From positions 62,001-126,000 of the forward strand of contig JANBPU010000013.1 in assembly GCA_027575805.1 (NCBI GenBank): a DNA stretch of 64,000 bases, written 5' to 3'. The notes under the pieces were generated by a model that was not told the DNA's origin, searched no databases, and worked only from the letters and a program-made list of their open reading frames with translations. This stretch comes from Mycoemilia scoparia (Eukaryota; Kickxellomycota; Kickxellomycetes; Kickxellales; Kickxellaceae). Position 1 is the first letter of the stretch, and the number at the start of each line of letters is the position of its first letter. This document shows, in pieces, positions 54,926 to 64,000 of this stretch. Both the position numbers and the translations under genes were made by a program.

Positions 54926-55893
54926 TTTGCAAGGCTATGTATCTAGGTGCGTGCGTGCGTGTGTGTGTATTAAACAGAAGTGAGAGGTGGTAAACAGTAC
55001 AATTAGCTTGAGACCACGGAGGATAGAAAAGCAGAATCAAAAAGGCGGGATGAGCGAAGAAAAAACAACCTGCTATACGTAGGGCAGCACAAGCAACTAC
55101 CAATATATAGGGCGTTGATAAAGAAAAATTTTGCTTGCCTTTGGCTGTGGTTGATGTGGTAGCAGTGGTGATGGAAAGAGGCTTATTGTATTATTATTTG
55201 TGGTAATCCCCAATCATTTTGTTTGGGTTTACTTGTCTCTGTTACCAAAATGTATTAATCATGGTCTTGGGGTGTGTTCGAATTGGCCACTATTGTTTTC
55301 AATGTAAGTCACAACCATTGGATAAATGGCAAGTTCTCCATCAAAAGGAAACAAATTAGTACCCTCATATATTCCCTGCAAGCCGGCCCATAACCCATAC
55401 ATTTCTGTTGAATCCTGGCAGATTATTGGCTATTATTCAGGGTATTCTTATGGTACACCTTCAAAGGAGATCCCAGCCAAATGGCCAAAGTTTACAAAGG
55501 CCATAGATAAAATAGGTTCTCAGAAGCTGCAAATGAAATGGCTGACGATTGGGCCAAAATCCAAGAACCCATTTTTGTTTATTTCGTTCCTTGATCACTA
55601 GTAATATTTTGCTAACTGTTTTTGTGTTTGGGCAAATATCAAAAAGGGTTCTTTAATTGAGAAAATGCTGTTAATGTATTTGGGCTGGTAGACTTGTAGT
55701 TACCAATTTTAGAGATTTTGTGTGTAACCATAGAAAATGTGGATCTATAGATCATTAAACCAAAGTAGATTGAAGGGTGTATTAGCACTTACTGCTCAGT
55801 TGTTTCTACGAGTACTGACAGATTAGTTAATTGGCTTTAAGTAAGTAAAACAAATGTTGCTATAATAAAATAAGAGATGCAGTTTCATGGACA
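54926..55893. other. Intergenic region with R2 copy f
   Basis: Starts with a GTGC/GT dinucleotide tract (about 54950-54968) in the 5' leader of the acidic protein gene. R2 copy f lies at 55485-55612. A 91-codon frame at 55326-55601 is partly R2 and is not called as a gene. Confidence 0.55.
55485..55612 (+). repeat. R2 dispersed repeat, copy f
   Basis: Blocks CCAAAGTTTACAAAGGCC, AATAGGTTCTCAGAAGCTGC, AAATGAAATGGCTGACGATT, GGGCCAAAATCC, CCCATTTTTG, TTGATCACTAGTAATATTTT. No MITE attached. It keeps an open frame reading QMKWLTIGPKS. Confidence 0.75.
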
Positions 55894-58734
55894 TCATCGT
55901 GCTTTTTTTGAGCTTGGTAATGGTGAACCAACGACACTAGAGCGTCCGCCCCGTTTTTTTGAGTTTCTGTTGTTGGGCTTTGTGTTTTGCTCTTCTGAAA
56001 TTTCACTCTTTCTTTGCTCATAGAAAAGCGTGCAGAGTGCCTTTTTCATAAGCGTGAATTTTGGAATGTCGCTTGGCTTGAGCACCATCATGTCGAATGC
56101 AGATGCTATAGGCATTTTCCTGGCCTTTCCGTTACCTTGATGCTTATCAAAGCCAATATCAACCTCTTTGAGATCATAATCTTCCGGCCCTCCATCTTCT
56201 TCGCTAGACTCGTCAATATCAAGTTCGATTTCATCCTGATTCATCCGTGGTGGAACGTATGGAGTGTATCCTGGAACTTGTGCAGACTCGATTGCTTTCG
56301 GATTCCATCTTGCATAACCGATGTAGCGCTGGCTAAAGTGGGTGAGCAGCAAAGACGACGATTCGGCATGTTTTGCTACAGCAACTGCCTCGCTGACTGT
56401 TGTATGCCGTTTTTTTATTGCATCCATGAGAAGCTTGTCTTCGAGAGTTGCTTCATGGAGCATGACTGTTGGACAAGCATCATGGGCTGTCGCGATTTGT
56501 ACAAGGGTTGCACATGGGCGTGTATCACCAGAGTAGACCAATCTCCAGCCAGACTTGTGAGTGAGTGAAAGACCATATGCCCAAGGGCAGTGGATGACGC
56601 TGCAAGTGTCTATATGGGACATTCCAAGCGATTCCTTTAGAAGTTCAATATGTTGCATGGCTGCCTGGGATGGTTGAAGGCCAGCACGAGGGAGTCGTCC
56701 GAGGACTGCTTCTATGGGATACTTTGTCGGGCCAACAGGAAGCTTCAAGACATCACAGTTGATGAAATTGATACGGTGAACATCAAGTTTTTGAATGCCA
56801 CCTATGTCTCTAAGCCATCGATTAAACCTCAGGGGTGCCACAATGGCCAGTCTAGAGTCAACAAAGTTTGCCTTTGTAATCTGAGCCCACTCCAATATCA
56901 GCTGGATGGCCCCTAGGTGATGATCAGCATGCAGGTGAGAAACGTATATCATACGGAGAGACAGAATAAATTCTGTGTAATTTATCGGAATTTTTGTATT
57001 AGCCAAATTGCGTTCAGGATGTCCAAGCAGACGCTTTAACTGACCAACACTGCCTTCACCGATGTCAAGGATAGCTGTTCCGTAATTAGGGATATATAGA
57101 AGATTGCAGCTCACATTTCTTAAAGTAGAGGGAATAGATGATCCCGTGCCGAGGGTAGAAATGACCATACCTGAACTCGCAGCGTCGTTGGCAGTATTTT
57201 GATATGAGTCGGCAGCTAAGATCCTTGGAACACATTCATTAACTGCATTCAGGAACGATTTGAGATGTGGTGCATTATATACAGACCGAATCAACTCTTC
57301 AGATGACTTTGGGTTCGTGACTTCTTCGTGGTTGAACTTTGCATATGGTTCAAATTCAAATTTCATCATAGATTTGGCACTAATGAGGTTTACCCCAGCG
57401 TTCTCTGCAAGCTTATTCAAATCCTTTTTAGGAAAAGCGTTGCTTTGTGGCATTGCAAACATTGAGGGATCAATGAGCGACAAGCTGGCCTGGAGAGCAG
57501 CATGTCTCTGGTACGGATTGGCATCGCCGCAATATTCTTGCGAGTTGATAACATGTCTAGTATTTGGCCCAAACCTACGAATCCAATCAATATATCTTGG
57601 ATCCTCAAGTACTCCTTCTCCTAGAGTATGGATAATCAATTTGGGTTGGTTGTCAGGGTTCTGGGTGCTTTCATAAAACTGTGCCCACTGTTGGGACTCG
57701 ACAAGCGACGTGATATAGTCAGATGAAGGGCAGTCAATAATAAGGAATATAGACGCTGCTTTCGAAGGCCCGACTACGTCTGTTGGCTGAATAACACGCC
57801 CATCACCCAAAGTGACTGTTTTTCCAGCATGCAATCTTCCATAGAGTGGCCCAGGACTGATTCCAAGCGCTTTTGCAGCCTCAGGATCAAATTTTCCAGG
57901 GATTTCGGGTCCACGTATAGCATAACAAACAACTACGGAAGTTGGGAAAGTTTTAGGAAGCTCCGAAGAGGAATTCACAAACTGCTTCGCCATATGGTCT
58001 GCAGATCGCATGACCTTTCCCTTTTGAGAGTTGGGATATATGACCGAGCCATCGCTTCTGTATTCTGGAGGCGACCACAGCTGTGGTTTAATATTGGAAA
58101 GCGAATTATCACTGCCATTCCTATGTTTAGACTCTTCAGCCTCCAATTCAACCTCCCTCTTCACGCCCTTACATATTGCATTGGGGGTTTCTTTAGTCCG
58201 ATCCTCGCCCTTACCAGAGGTCTTGAATATGCGACCCAACATCTGCTCACGGATTTCAGCATCACGTAGTATGGCATTTTGGGCCTCTGGGGTGTCGGGA
58301 TTCTCAAATGGATTTGGCGTATACTCGTCAGGGTATATGTGAATTGGTATTGCGGTAAGATTTTTGTCTTGATATACATCAGAATTGAAAAGGAGCTCCT
58401 TAGTTTTCAGAGCTAAACCGTTTCTCAGGAGAAAATGCCTAGTTGCAACAAGGCCATGAGTAACATTAGGACCTCCAACAACATCCAGGCTTTGTACCCC
58501 AGCATCTGCCAGTGTTAGGAGCATCCCTGGGAAACCACCAAAGTGCCTCCAGTGCATCTGGGTAAGAAAGAGACTACGCAAATGTATAAGCCGAACTTTT
58601 TGCTCAGCGCAAAGCCTCTGAGTTCCTTCAGGGCAGTTTATTAGGTAGCGACCATTGTCAAAGTGGATCAAGATTGATGAGCTGTTGCCGCTATTGCTAC
58701 TAGGCGTGTTGATTATCTGAACGTACCATTTCAT
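55894..58734 (-). CDS. TRZ1: tRNase Z, long form (ELAC2/Trz1)
   Basis: Metallo-beta-lactamase endonuclease that removes tRNA 3' trailers. From ATG 58734 (MKWYVQIINTP) to TGA 55894-55896 it has 946 residues, intronless, typical of the long two-domain form. The N-terminal inactive half has FDNGRYLINCPEGTQRL, SLFLTQMHWRHFGGFPG and a degenerate metal site. The C-terminal half has LGTGSSIPSTLRN, the zinc motif SHLHADHHLG (HxHxDH, near residue 600), YSGDTRPC, HEATLED and LLTHFSQRY. A basic C-terminal tail (KKRGGRSS, SSKKAR) suggests nuclear targeting. The frame stays open for a further 58 codons upstream (to 58908) with a mitochondrial-presequence look but no ATG. Domain call very secure; the start of the mitochondrial form is open. 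Confidence 0.95.
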   Translation of the reverse strand: MKWYVQIINTPSSNSGNSSSILIHFDNGRYLINCPEGTQRLCAEQKVRLIHLRSLFLTQMHWRHFGGFPGMLLTLADAGVQSLDVVGGPNVTHGLVATRHFLLRNGLALKTKELLFNSDVYQDKNLTAIPIHIYPDEYTPNPFENPDTPEAQNAILRDAEIREQMLGRIFKTSGKGEDRTKETPNAICKGVKREVELEAEESKHRNGSDNSLSNIKPQLWSPPEYRSDGSVIYPNSQKGKVMRSADHMAKQFVNSSSELPKTFPTSVVVCYAIRGPEIPGKFDPEAAKALGISPGPLYGRLHAGKTVTLGDGRVIQPTDVVGPSKAASIFLIIDCPSSDYITSLVESQQWAQFYESTQNPDNQPKLIIHTLGEGVLEDPRYIDWIRRFGPNTRHVINSQEYCGDANPYQRHAALQASLSLIDPSMFAMPQSNAFPKKDLNKLAENAGVNLISAKSMMKFEFEPYAKFNHEEVTNPKSSEELIRSVYNAPHLKSFLNAVNECVPRILAADSYQNTANDAASSGMVISTLGTGSSIPSTLRNVSCNLLYIPNYGTAILDIGEGSVGQLKRLLGHPERNLANTKIPINYTEFILSLRMIYVSHLHADHHLGAIQLILEWAQITKANFVDSRLAIVAPLRFNRWLRDIGGIQKLDVHRINFINCDVLKLPVGPTKYPIEAVLGRLPRAGLQPSQAAMQHIELLKESLGMSHIDTCSVIHCPWAYGLSLTHKSGWRLVYSGDTRPCATLVQIATAHDACPTVMLHEATLEDKLLMDAIKKRHTTVSEAVAVAKHAESSSLLLTHFSQRYIGYARWNPKAIESAQVPGYTPYVPPRMNQDEIELDIDESSEEDGGPEDYDLKEVDIGFDKHQGNGKARKMPIASAFDMMVLKPSDIPKFTLMKKALCTLFYEQRKSEISEEQNTKPNNRNSKKRGGRSSVVGSPLPSSKKAR

Positions 58735-58908
58735 ATTGAGAGTATGTGTAGAGTGAAATGAGCGATATTGTAATGGGTGCGATTTTGGGCAAGTTGAAGG
58801 GAATCTCTTTTTAAATTTGTCTGAAAAAAATGGAGAAAGAGCTGAACAGCTCTTGAAGCGTAAGCTTCTGATGCTATTAAAAATAGCACAAGACACGTGA
58901 ATAGCCAA
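58735..58908 (-). other. In-frame, ATG-less leader of TRZ1 with presequence-like content
   Basis: 58 codons in frame with TRZ1, bounded upstream by a stop shortly after which no ATG occurs. Conceptual content is rich in Ser, Arg, Lys and Phe (RSLRFKSC, KFKKRFPST, YRSFHSTHTLN) with a single Asp, as in mitochondrial presequences. May be translated from a non-AUG codon or reached through an upstream exon. Confidence 0.45.
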
Positions 58909-60298
58909 AATTATTCCACAATACCACTAGCAAACAAGGCAGCGGGATAGTAATAGCACAATAATAATTACTCTATTCTGTGTTTTTGAAAAGATGCAGA
59001 CTCACAAAAGTACAATTTTAGGTAGAAAATGCTGCATTGGCAATTTAAAGTCAAAATCAGAACAAAGAGGTGGCGCTGATTAAATCTGAGATCTATGCGC
59101 AGGCTTATTGGTTCCAAAGACCAGCTTTTCCATCTGAGCTAAAATAGGTTAAAAAACACAAACGAATGTATGTGGCAGAGTCTCCTCTAAAAGGACACTA
59201 GGATATTCCTTTGGATACCGGCCAATCATCGCTGAGTCTCCAGCTAAAATGCATATATGGCTTATAGGCCGATTTGTAGGGAATGTACGAGGGTATCTGT
59301 CTGTAGCTTTTTGGTTGAGAACTTAACATATACTGTAGTGGTGGTCCAAGAATAGATTAAATGCATCCCGTTGTAGCTTCTTCTGGTGACCAGCAATTTG
59401 CGTCCTTAAAGTAGCCCCTGATACAAATTTTCAGCATTCTAGAAAAAGGGCACACACACATACACACACACAGCCTAGATTGATTCAAAAGAAGCTGTCA
59501 CCACAAGAAATGGGTAGTCAAAAAGATTTTGTTATGTGATCAGGTTGGGTGGATTGACTCATCTTAATGTGGAGGAAACTGTGGAGATAGCGTCAAATCA
59601 CTTGTGTTCTTGTGCGTGCATGCAGGGAACTGACTTACCAGCTAGAGCACAGTCGCATATTGAATAAAATATACTGTTAACAAAGGTCCATAACCCTATG
59701 CTTTACAGTATAACCATTCAATGGTCATATGGATTGGCAGTAAAGATATTGGTCCGGCCTGAAAACTCGGTCTTTCTAACCTTGCTGACTGGTGTGGCTT
59801 CCGAGCTAAAGGCCATTATAACAAAGTCTAAAAAGACTCATGTTGTGTGTGCACACATACATGCCTGGCCTCAAAAGCATCAATCGATAGTAGACCACAA
59901 GTACCTAATGTATGTTTCTGTAGCTTGAATGCAGCAGACCACTTTCAAAGCCTGAGCAACGAGGGACAGAAAGTGACACGAAGGAGACAATCGTGCGTCC
60001 GCCAGGGACCACGTTCCTCTTGTTGAAGGGCAGAGACAAAATGCGCGCAAAAGCCGAAGCTGACCTGGGGTTTCCTTGTTGATTCTTTCTTCTGTTCTTT
60101 ATACACCCGCCTCGTAGTAGTATATATTCTTTTATATCACATTTATATCAGTAGCCTTTGATGCTACGGTATTCCTGTGGTCCCAAATCCCTAACCTCTA
60201 CCTCAACGAACATTCTCCTTACTCTATTCACCTTTCTACGTCCCCGTTTTTTCGCATAACGTCTTTTTCCCTAAAGCACCGACATCATTGCCAACGAA
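58909..60298. other. Divergent intergenic region with R3 copy b
   Basis: Between the TRZ1 leader and the Cys-rich membrane protein gene. R3 copy b is at 59171-59330. A CA run (about 59451-59469) and pyrimidine-rich promoter-like DNA (60100-60290, with TATATATTC at about 60121) precede the next ATG. No gene. Confidence 0.55.
59171..59330 (+). repeat. R3 dispersed repeat, copy b
   Basis: Matches 32020-32185: GGCAGAGTCTCCTCTAAAAG, GACACTAGGATA, CCAATCATCGCTGAGTCTCC, GCTTATAGGC, GAATGTACGAGGGTATCTGT, GAGAACTT. Intergenic. Confidence 0.8.
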
Positions 60299-61621
60299 AT
60301 GAGCTATCCCCCAAATGACGCATATGGGTCTTCTTCAAATAGCCCACAGAGACAGCCGAACCAGCAGCAACGGCCTCCACAGCTTCGCGAGCACAGAAGT
60401 GACCCATACGAACGCCACTATGCACCAACAAACACAGGCAACCAATACCAGAACTACGAGTATGAGCACCAACCAGCACCACAGCATGGCAGGCAAGGCC
60501 AGTATCACCAGCAACAACACCATGACTATTATCTACCCAGAGCCAACAGCAGCTACACACAGCATTCAGGAGATCATGGTCCCTCTGGACAATATGGGTC
60601 CCAACAGGACAGCCAGTCAATAAGAAGCACTGACCGCTATTATAGACAAGAAAGGCAACAGGCTATGCCTCTTGGCCACCCACCGCCTTATGCAACTCGC
60701 CAAAGAGAGTATTCAGATGCAAGTTCTACCGCTCCATTAGTATCGCGCCAGGGTGGAGGGCCCTATGCTCAATCTCGGTCATACCAGGATAGCAATGCTA
60801 GTATAGACAACTATTCTTATATGCCAAGCGAGCCTCGAAATCCACAAATATCCAAATATCCAAGTCATCCAGGACAGAGGCAAGGCATGAAGTCATCGGG
60901 CTATCCTGGTGGAGTTAAATCCGCCGCTGTTGCTGGTGCTGCAGCAGGAGCAATTGCAGGTAGTAAACAAATGGACGTGGCAGATGCCAAGAGAAATAGC
61001 CTAATGGACCCTGTTGAAACAGACAACCCGAATGTGCTTGCTTTGAGTCTCCCACCAGGAGTAAAGCCATCACAGGAAGTCTCAGCTGTGACAATACCAG
61101 TGAGCCAGGCACCACAAAAGCCATATCCCTATAGCTCTGCTTCTCCTCAATCTCCAAGCAGAAATCAGGATGGAAACTATCCTATGCCCCCGTCGCTGAG
61201 CAAAACTGGCAGTGCTGGGTATTCTACTGCGAGCCAGCGGCATCAGCAACACTCCACCCCAAAATATGAGCCAGGTACAATGAAGGCATACCAGTATGTA
61301 AACTCACAGAATGTCCCACCAATTCTTCCACCCACATATGCGCCACCTCCACAGATCATGATATCGCCCAGTGGCAATGTCAAGAGACACAAATCAATAT
61401 CCGACCGCTACGCTGGCGGAAATTCTGGTGGTGAGTGTGGGTGTGGCGAATGCTGCTCTTCATTCTGCGGCGGTTGCTGCACATGTTGTGGGAAATGTGC
61501 CTGCTCCTGCTGTGGGTGTCTATGCTGCCCGATAATCATGGTCTTGGTTGTTATCCTCATCTGCGTCGGAATTGCGCTTGCTCTGTATTTCAACCGCGAC
61601 AAAATTTTCCACAAGACTTAA
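60299..61621 (+). CDS. Disordered Q/P/Y-rich protein with Cys-rich juxtamembrane and C-terminal TM
   Basis: Intronless, 440 residues, ATG 60299 (MSYPPNDAYGSS). Residues 1-370 are low-complexity (Gln, Ser, Pro, Tyr, His) with a short Ala/Gly segment (VKSAAVAGAAAGAIAG). Residues 373-410 hold 16 Cys in 38 positions, mostly as CC and CxC, directly followed by a single hydrophobic helix (IIMVLVVILICVGIALALY, about 412-430) and a ten-residue basic tail. The architecture is that of a tail-anchored membrane protein with a heavily palmitoylated or metal-binding cysteine module, like CYSTM-type proteins, but the sequence is not a match I can name. Codons are neutral. An (AT)n microsatellite lies just after the stop. 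Function unknown; plasma-membrane or vacuolar stress role is only analogy. Confidence 0.75.
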   Translation: MSYPPNDAYGSSSNSPQRQPNQQQRPPQLREHRSDPYERHYAPTNTGNQYQNYEYEHQPAPQHGRQGQYHQQQHHDYYLPRANSSYTQHSGDHGPSGQYGSQQDSQSIRSTDRYYRQERQQAMPLGHPPPYATRQREYSDASSTAPLVSRQGGGPYAQSRSYQDSNASIDNYSYMPSEPRNPQISKYPSHPGQRQGMKSSGYPGGVKSAAVAGAAAGAIAGSKQMDVADAKRNSLMDPVETDNPNVLALSLPPGVKPSQEVSAVTIPVSQAPQKPYPYSSASPQSPSRNQDGNYPMPPSLSKTGSAGYSTASQRHQQHSTPKYEPGTMKAYQYVNSQNVPPILPPTYAPPPQIMISPSGNVKRHKSISDRYAGGNSGGECGCGECCSSFCGGCCTCCGKCACSCCGCLCCPIIMVLVVILICVGIALALYFNRDKIFHKT

Positions 61622-61635
61622 CAGCCTCAGCAGCC

Positions 61636-61661
61636 ATATATATATATATATATATATATAT
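61636..61661 (+). repeat. (AT)n microsatellite
   Basis: Thirteen AT-type repeats in the 3' UTR side of the Cys-rich membrane protein gene. Confidence 0.9.
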
Positions 61662-61877
61662 CATGTATCCAACACTGTGGCAATAGAAGCCGGTCTTTGG
61701 CCACATTTTGCTTTTTGGCTGGCTGGTCGACTGTTCTTGTTTCCATACTTTCCTGTTTTTCATAATTTTGTGTATTTTTTGATCCACTTGACATCAGATA
61801 TATGTTTCTTTTTCTATTGATACAACTTCAATTTTACACATACAGCGATGAAGATTTTTAAAAGGGCAACAGTTTGG

Positions 61878-64000
61878 CTATAGCAGAAGGTTGATTGCTG
61901 AGTATGTGAACATCGGGATCATAAGGTTATCATTCTGCGTTGAGATGGCCTCCAAGATACCTATAAACACCAATGGAAATGTGAGTTATTGTAGGATGCT
62001 TTTGACAAACATACTCAGGCTCAGTGTTTTGCAAATAGCATACAACTACAGTGGCAGATATAGTTGAAAAACACGTACCAGATATTAGAGATATAATGGC
62101 ATATTTGGCCATTTGAGACATGGTCAAAGTTCGTGAACCAAACCCACAGGCAAAAAGTAGCACATTAATTGAAGCTACTGAAGCAATTAGGCTCAAAACA
62201 AAACCGACAGTGCCCACAAAGGTCTTTGGCGACCCAGGCCACTTGCGCCTTCCCCATTTTTGGCCAGCGATGGAAGCCGTTGTATCTGCAACGCCCAAAG
62301 ATAGGATCCCAGACAGTTGTGACACCCAAGACCCACCACACCAGAGTGGCATGGCGCACCCGAGCAGCAGATAAAAGTGCGAAGTGACGGCAATCCCAGC
62401 ATCTTTGGAGTCCACGAATTGTGTCATGAAGCCACTGATGGCCGGCCCAAGATCTGCAACATCAAAGATCCGGAAAATTTCAATGATGAGCATCCCCACA
62501 AAAGCAACAACAAAGCCAAGTGATAGCATCTGCTCCTAAATTCCCAAAGATAAACCCGGTCGATCATTCTTTTCCATGCCTTTGAGAACAGTGTTGAGAA
62601 GCCTGCTTTAATATTGTTTCTTACCTTTACAAATAGACCTGGGACAAACATTGCAATGGCTAGTCCATGATAAAACTTTCGCTTCTTGTTCAGAATATAC
62701 TTTTTGCTGCTTTTAGCATACTGTGTCGAGAGACTCAAGTACAAAAATAACGACCCGGCTATCAAAATTAGCCAGTATGCTATCAGGCCGATGCATCTTG
62801 GATCAAACAGGACAAACATGATTACCCATAACACCAGATTTTCACCACAAATAAGATATCCAAGCACAAGTCCGATAGCAGCAGTCACGCCAAGACATAC
62901 CATGAACTTGGCATTCTTCATTCGAGGCTCTCCTCTGTGGCGTCTTGTTTGAAAAGCAGGACTTGAAAAAGAAGATTGGTGTATACCATTAGTTGGCTCT
63001 ATTTCTCGCCTCGACCTCTCAGACATTTTGGACAAATGCTGTGAAAGTGGAAGAACTGAACCAAGAGAAGTGACGAGCAATGTCGAGCATATTAAAGCAA
63101 TCTGAATAATGCCCCTGATCGTAACAGACTCGTCGTCTATATACTCCTGTAAATTCATACGTACATACATAAATATATTTATGTATAAAGTGAGCCAGTA
63201 AATTTAGAGAAATTATGCTCTGTTGTTTTTGGAAGACAATGGTTACTTACTCTAAGCCACGCATCCCGAAAGGTCTTTACAAACACTAGTGATAGGCATT
63301 GGGCAAATACACTGGCTTCGCCGAATGTAAAGCTTTTCGCCAAACGAGTCAGTAAGCCATACAATGCCACATAGTACAAGCCAATGGTTGCGGCTACTCC
63401 TACGGGTGATATCTGCGTGCTATATGGGAGCACTTTGGTGCCGCCAAATGCCAGTAAAAAGGATATAATTGTCAAAGCAATGCAGTCTTGCAAGTGCTCG
63501 CTTCTAAGCTTTATCCACCGCTTTTGTTTAAATGTATAGTATACGAGGATAGACATTGATTGAATGGTACTCAGCTGGATCATAACAAGCAGCTGTTCTA
63601 TTTGATATGTAAAATATTGTATACATGTTGAGAGACCAAAATGTCATACATCTGAAAATTTAGAATATAATAGCATAATACATACCTAGATGTTTATTTT
63701 CTTTCTCCAGATGTAAATGTGATATTAATATAGATGCCAAAGTCAGCGGAACTAGCAAGATTCCATAAATTGCCCCATCATCAGCGCCAGGCCGGTAGTG
63801 GGATGATTGCTCTATGCCAGGAAGAACCAGCTCTTCCGATCTTGACTTGCTGCTAGAATACGTATTTAGAGATTCATCAAAAGAATTGCTTTTATCCAAT
63901 GGCTTTCCATTTGTTCTTTGGCGATTCTTGATAACTATCATCGACTCCTTGACAGTGGAATTTTCTCCAGTTTTGAAAGTATCTGGGGGATATATTGATA
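61878..64000 (-). CDS. SEC59: Dolichol kinase (Sec59), 5' end outside window
   Basis: CTP-dependent kinase of the ER membrane that makes dolichyl phosphate for N-glycosylation and GPI anchors. Exons on the minus strand: 64000-63686 (partial, frame open to the window edge), 63597-63251, 63146-62625, 62535-62079 and 61960-61878. Joins are in phase and give at least 574 residues. Many hydrophobic helices are visible. The C-terminal catalytic loop has LSLGVADTTASIAGQKWGRR, WPGSPKTFVGT and, after the last intron, ILEAISTQNDNLMIP, the CTP/dolichol kinase signature ending in a short hydrophobic tail. The last exon is only 83 nt and easily lost. A frame continuing through the last intron donor would replace the signature with an unrelated tail, so the spliced form is preferred. 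The start codon lies beyond the right edge. Confidence 0.93.

Noticed and set aside
55326..55601. 91-codon plus-strand frame
   Set aside because: Its second half is R2 copy f, first half has no support; kept only as repeat evidence.
61930..62078. Unspliced continuation of the dolichol kinase frame (tail ending GGHLNAE)
   Set aside because: Loses the conserved LEAISTQNDN block, which is restored by the GTACGT donor at 62078 and acceptor at 61961.

Overview
The window is nuclear DNA of a filamentous or early-diverging fungus. The evidence is fungal-type genes split by short spliceosomal introns (mostly about 60-150 bp), AT-rich intergenic DNA, a complex I subunit (so not a Saccharomyces-type yeast), a White-collar-2-like PAS/GATA regulator, an ERO1, an R2TP subunit and a secreted LPMO-like protein. 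I infer a zoosporeless early-diverging lineage such as Zoopagomycota/Kickxellomycotina. That placement is a guess from gene style and cannot be proven here. Splice models below were built by hand from GT(GC)..AG sites, phase continuity and family conservation.

Layout. 0-7 kb: 3' part of a mitochondrial PPR protein (+) converging on tripeptidyl-peptidase II (-). 9-10.4 kb: alanine-glyoxylate aminotransferase (-). 10.5-13.3 kb: gene-poor and repeat-bearing. 13.3-22 kb: a small membrane ORF (-), ERO1 (+), tafazzin (-), a large PPR protein (-). 22-22.6 kb: a dense cluster of small inverted-repeat elements. 23-30 kb: PIH1 (+) and the WC-2-like regulator (+). 31.6-39.6 kb: CGI121/KEOPS (-), an orphan ORF (-), TRM10 (-), mitochondrial holo-ACP synthase (-) divergent from NDUFA2 (+), NAA38 (-). 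40-44 kb: two unrecognised Ser/Pro-rich ORFs. 44.6-49 kb: CSTF1 (+) converging on MSS1/GTPBP3 (-). 49.4-58.7 kb: LPMO-like secreted protein, EI24/RRT8-like membrane protein, acidic Cys-cluster protein, tRNase Z (all -). 60.3-64 kb: a disordered Cys-rich tail-anchored protein (+) and dolichol kinase (-), which runs off the right edge.

Functional threads. Many genes serve mitochondria (two PPR proteins, tafazzin, MSS1, holo-ACP synthase, NDUFA2) and tRNA maturation (CGI121, TRM10, MSS1, tRNase Z). The ER/secretory pathway is represented by ERO1, dolichol kinase and the LPMO-like protein. Holo-ACP synthase and NDUFA2 share a 371-bp divergent promoter.

The least expected content is repetitive. 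There are thirteen copies of a 100-135 bp element with TA-flanked terminal inverted repeats (MITE-like). A second dispersed repeat (called R2 here) has six copies, one split by a MITE insertion. A third repeat (R3) has two copies, one inside a CGI121 intron. Other notable points are three GC-AG introns, an ERO1 ending in an ER-retrieval signal, and a tRNase Z whose mitochondrial-looking leader has no ATG.
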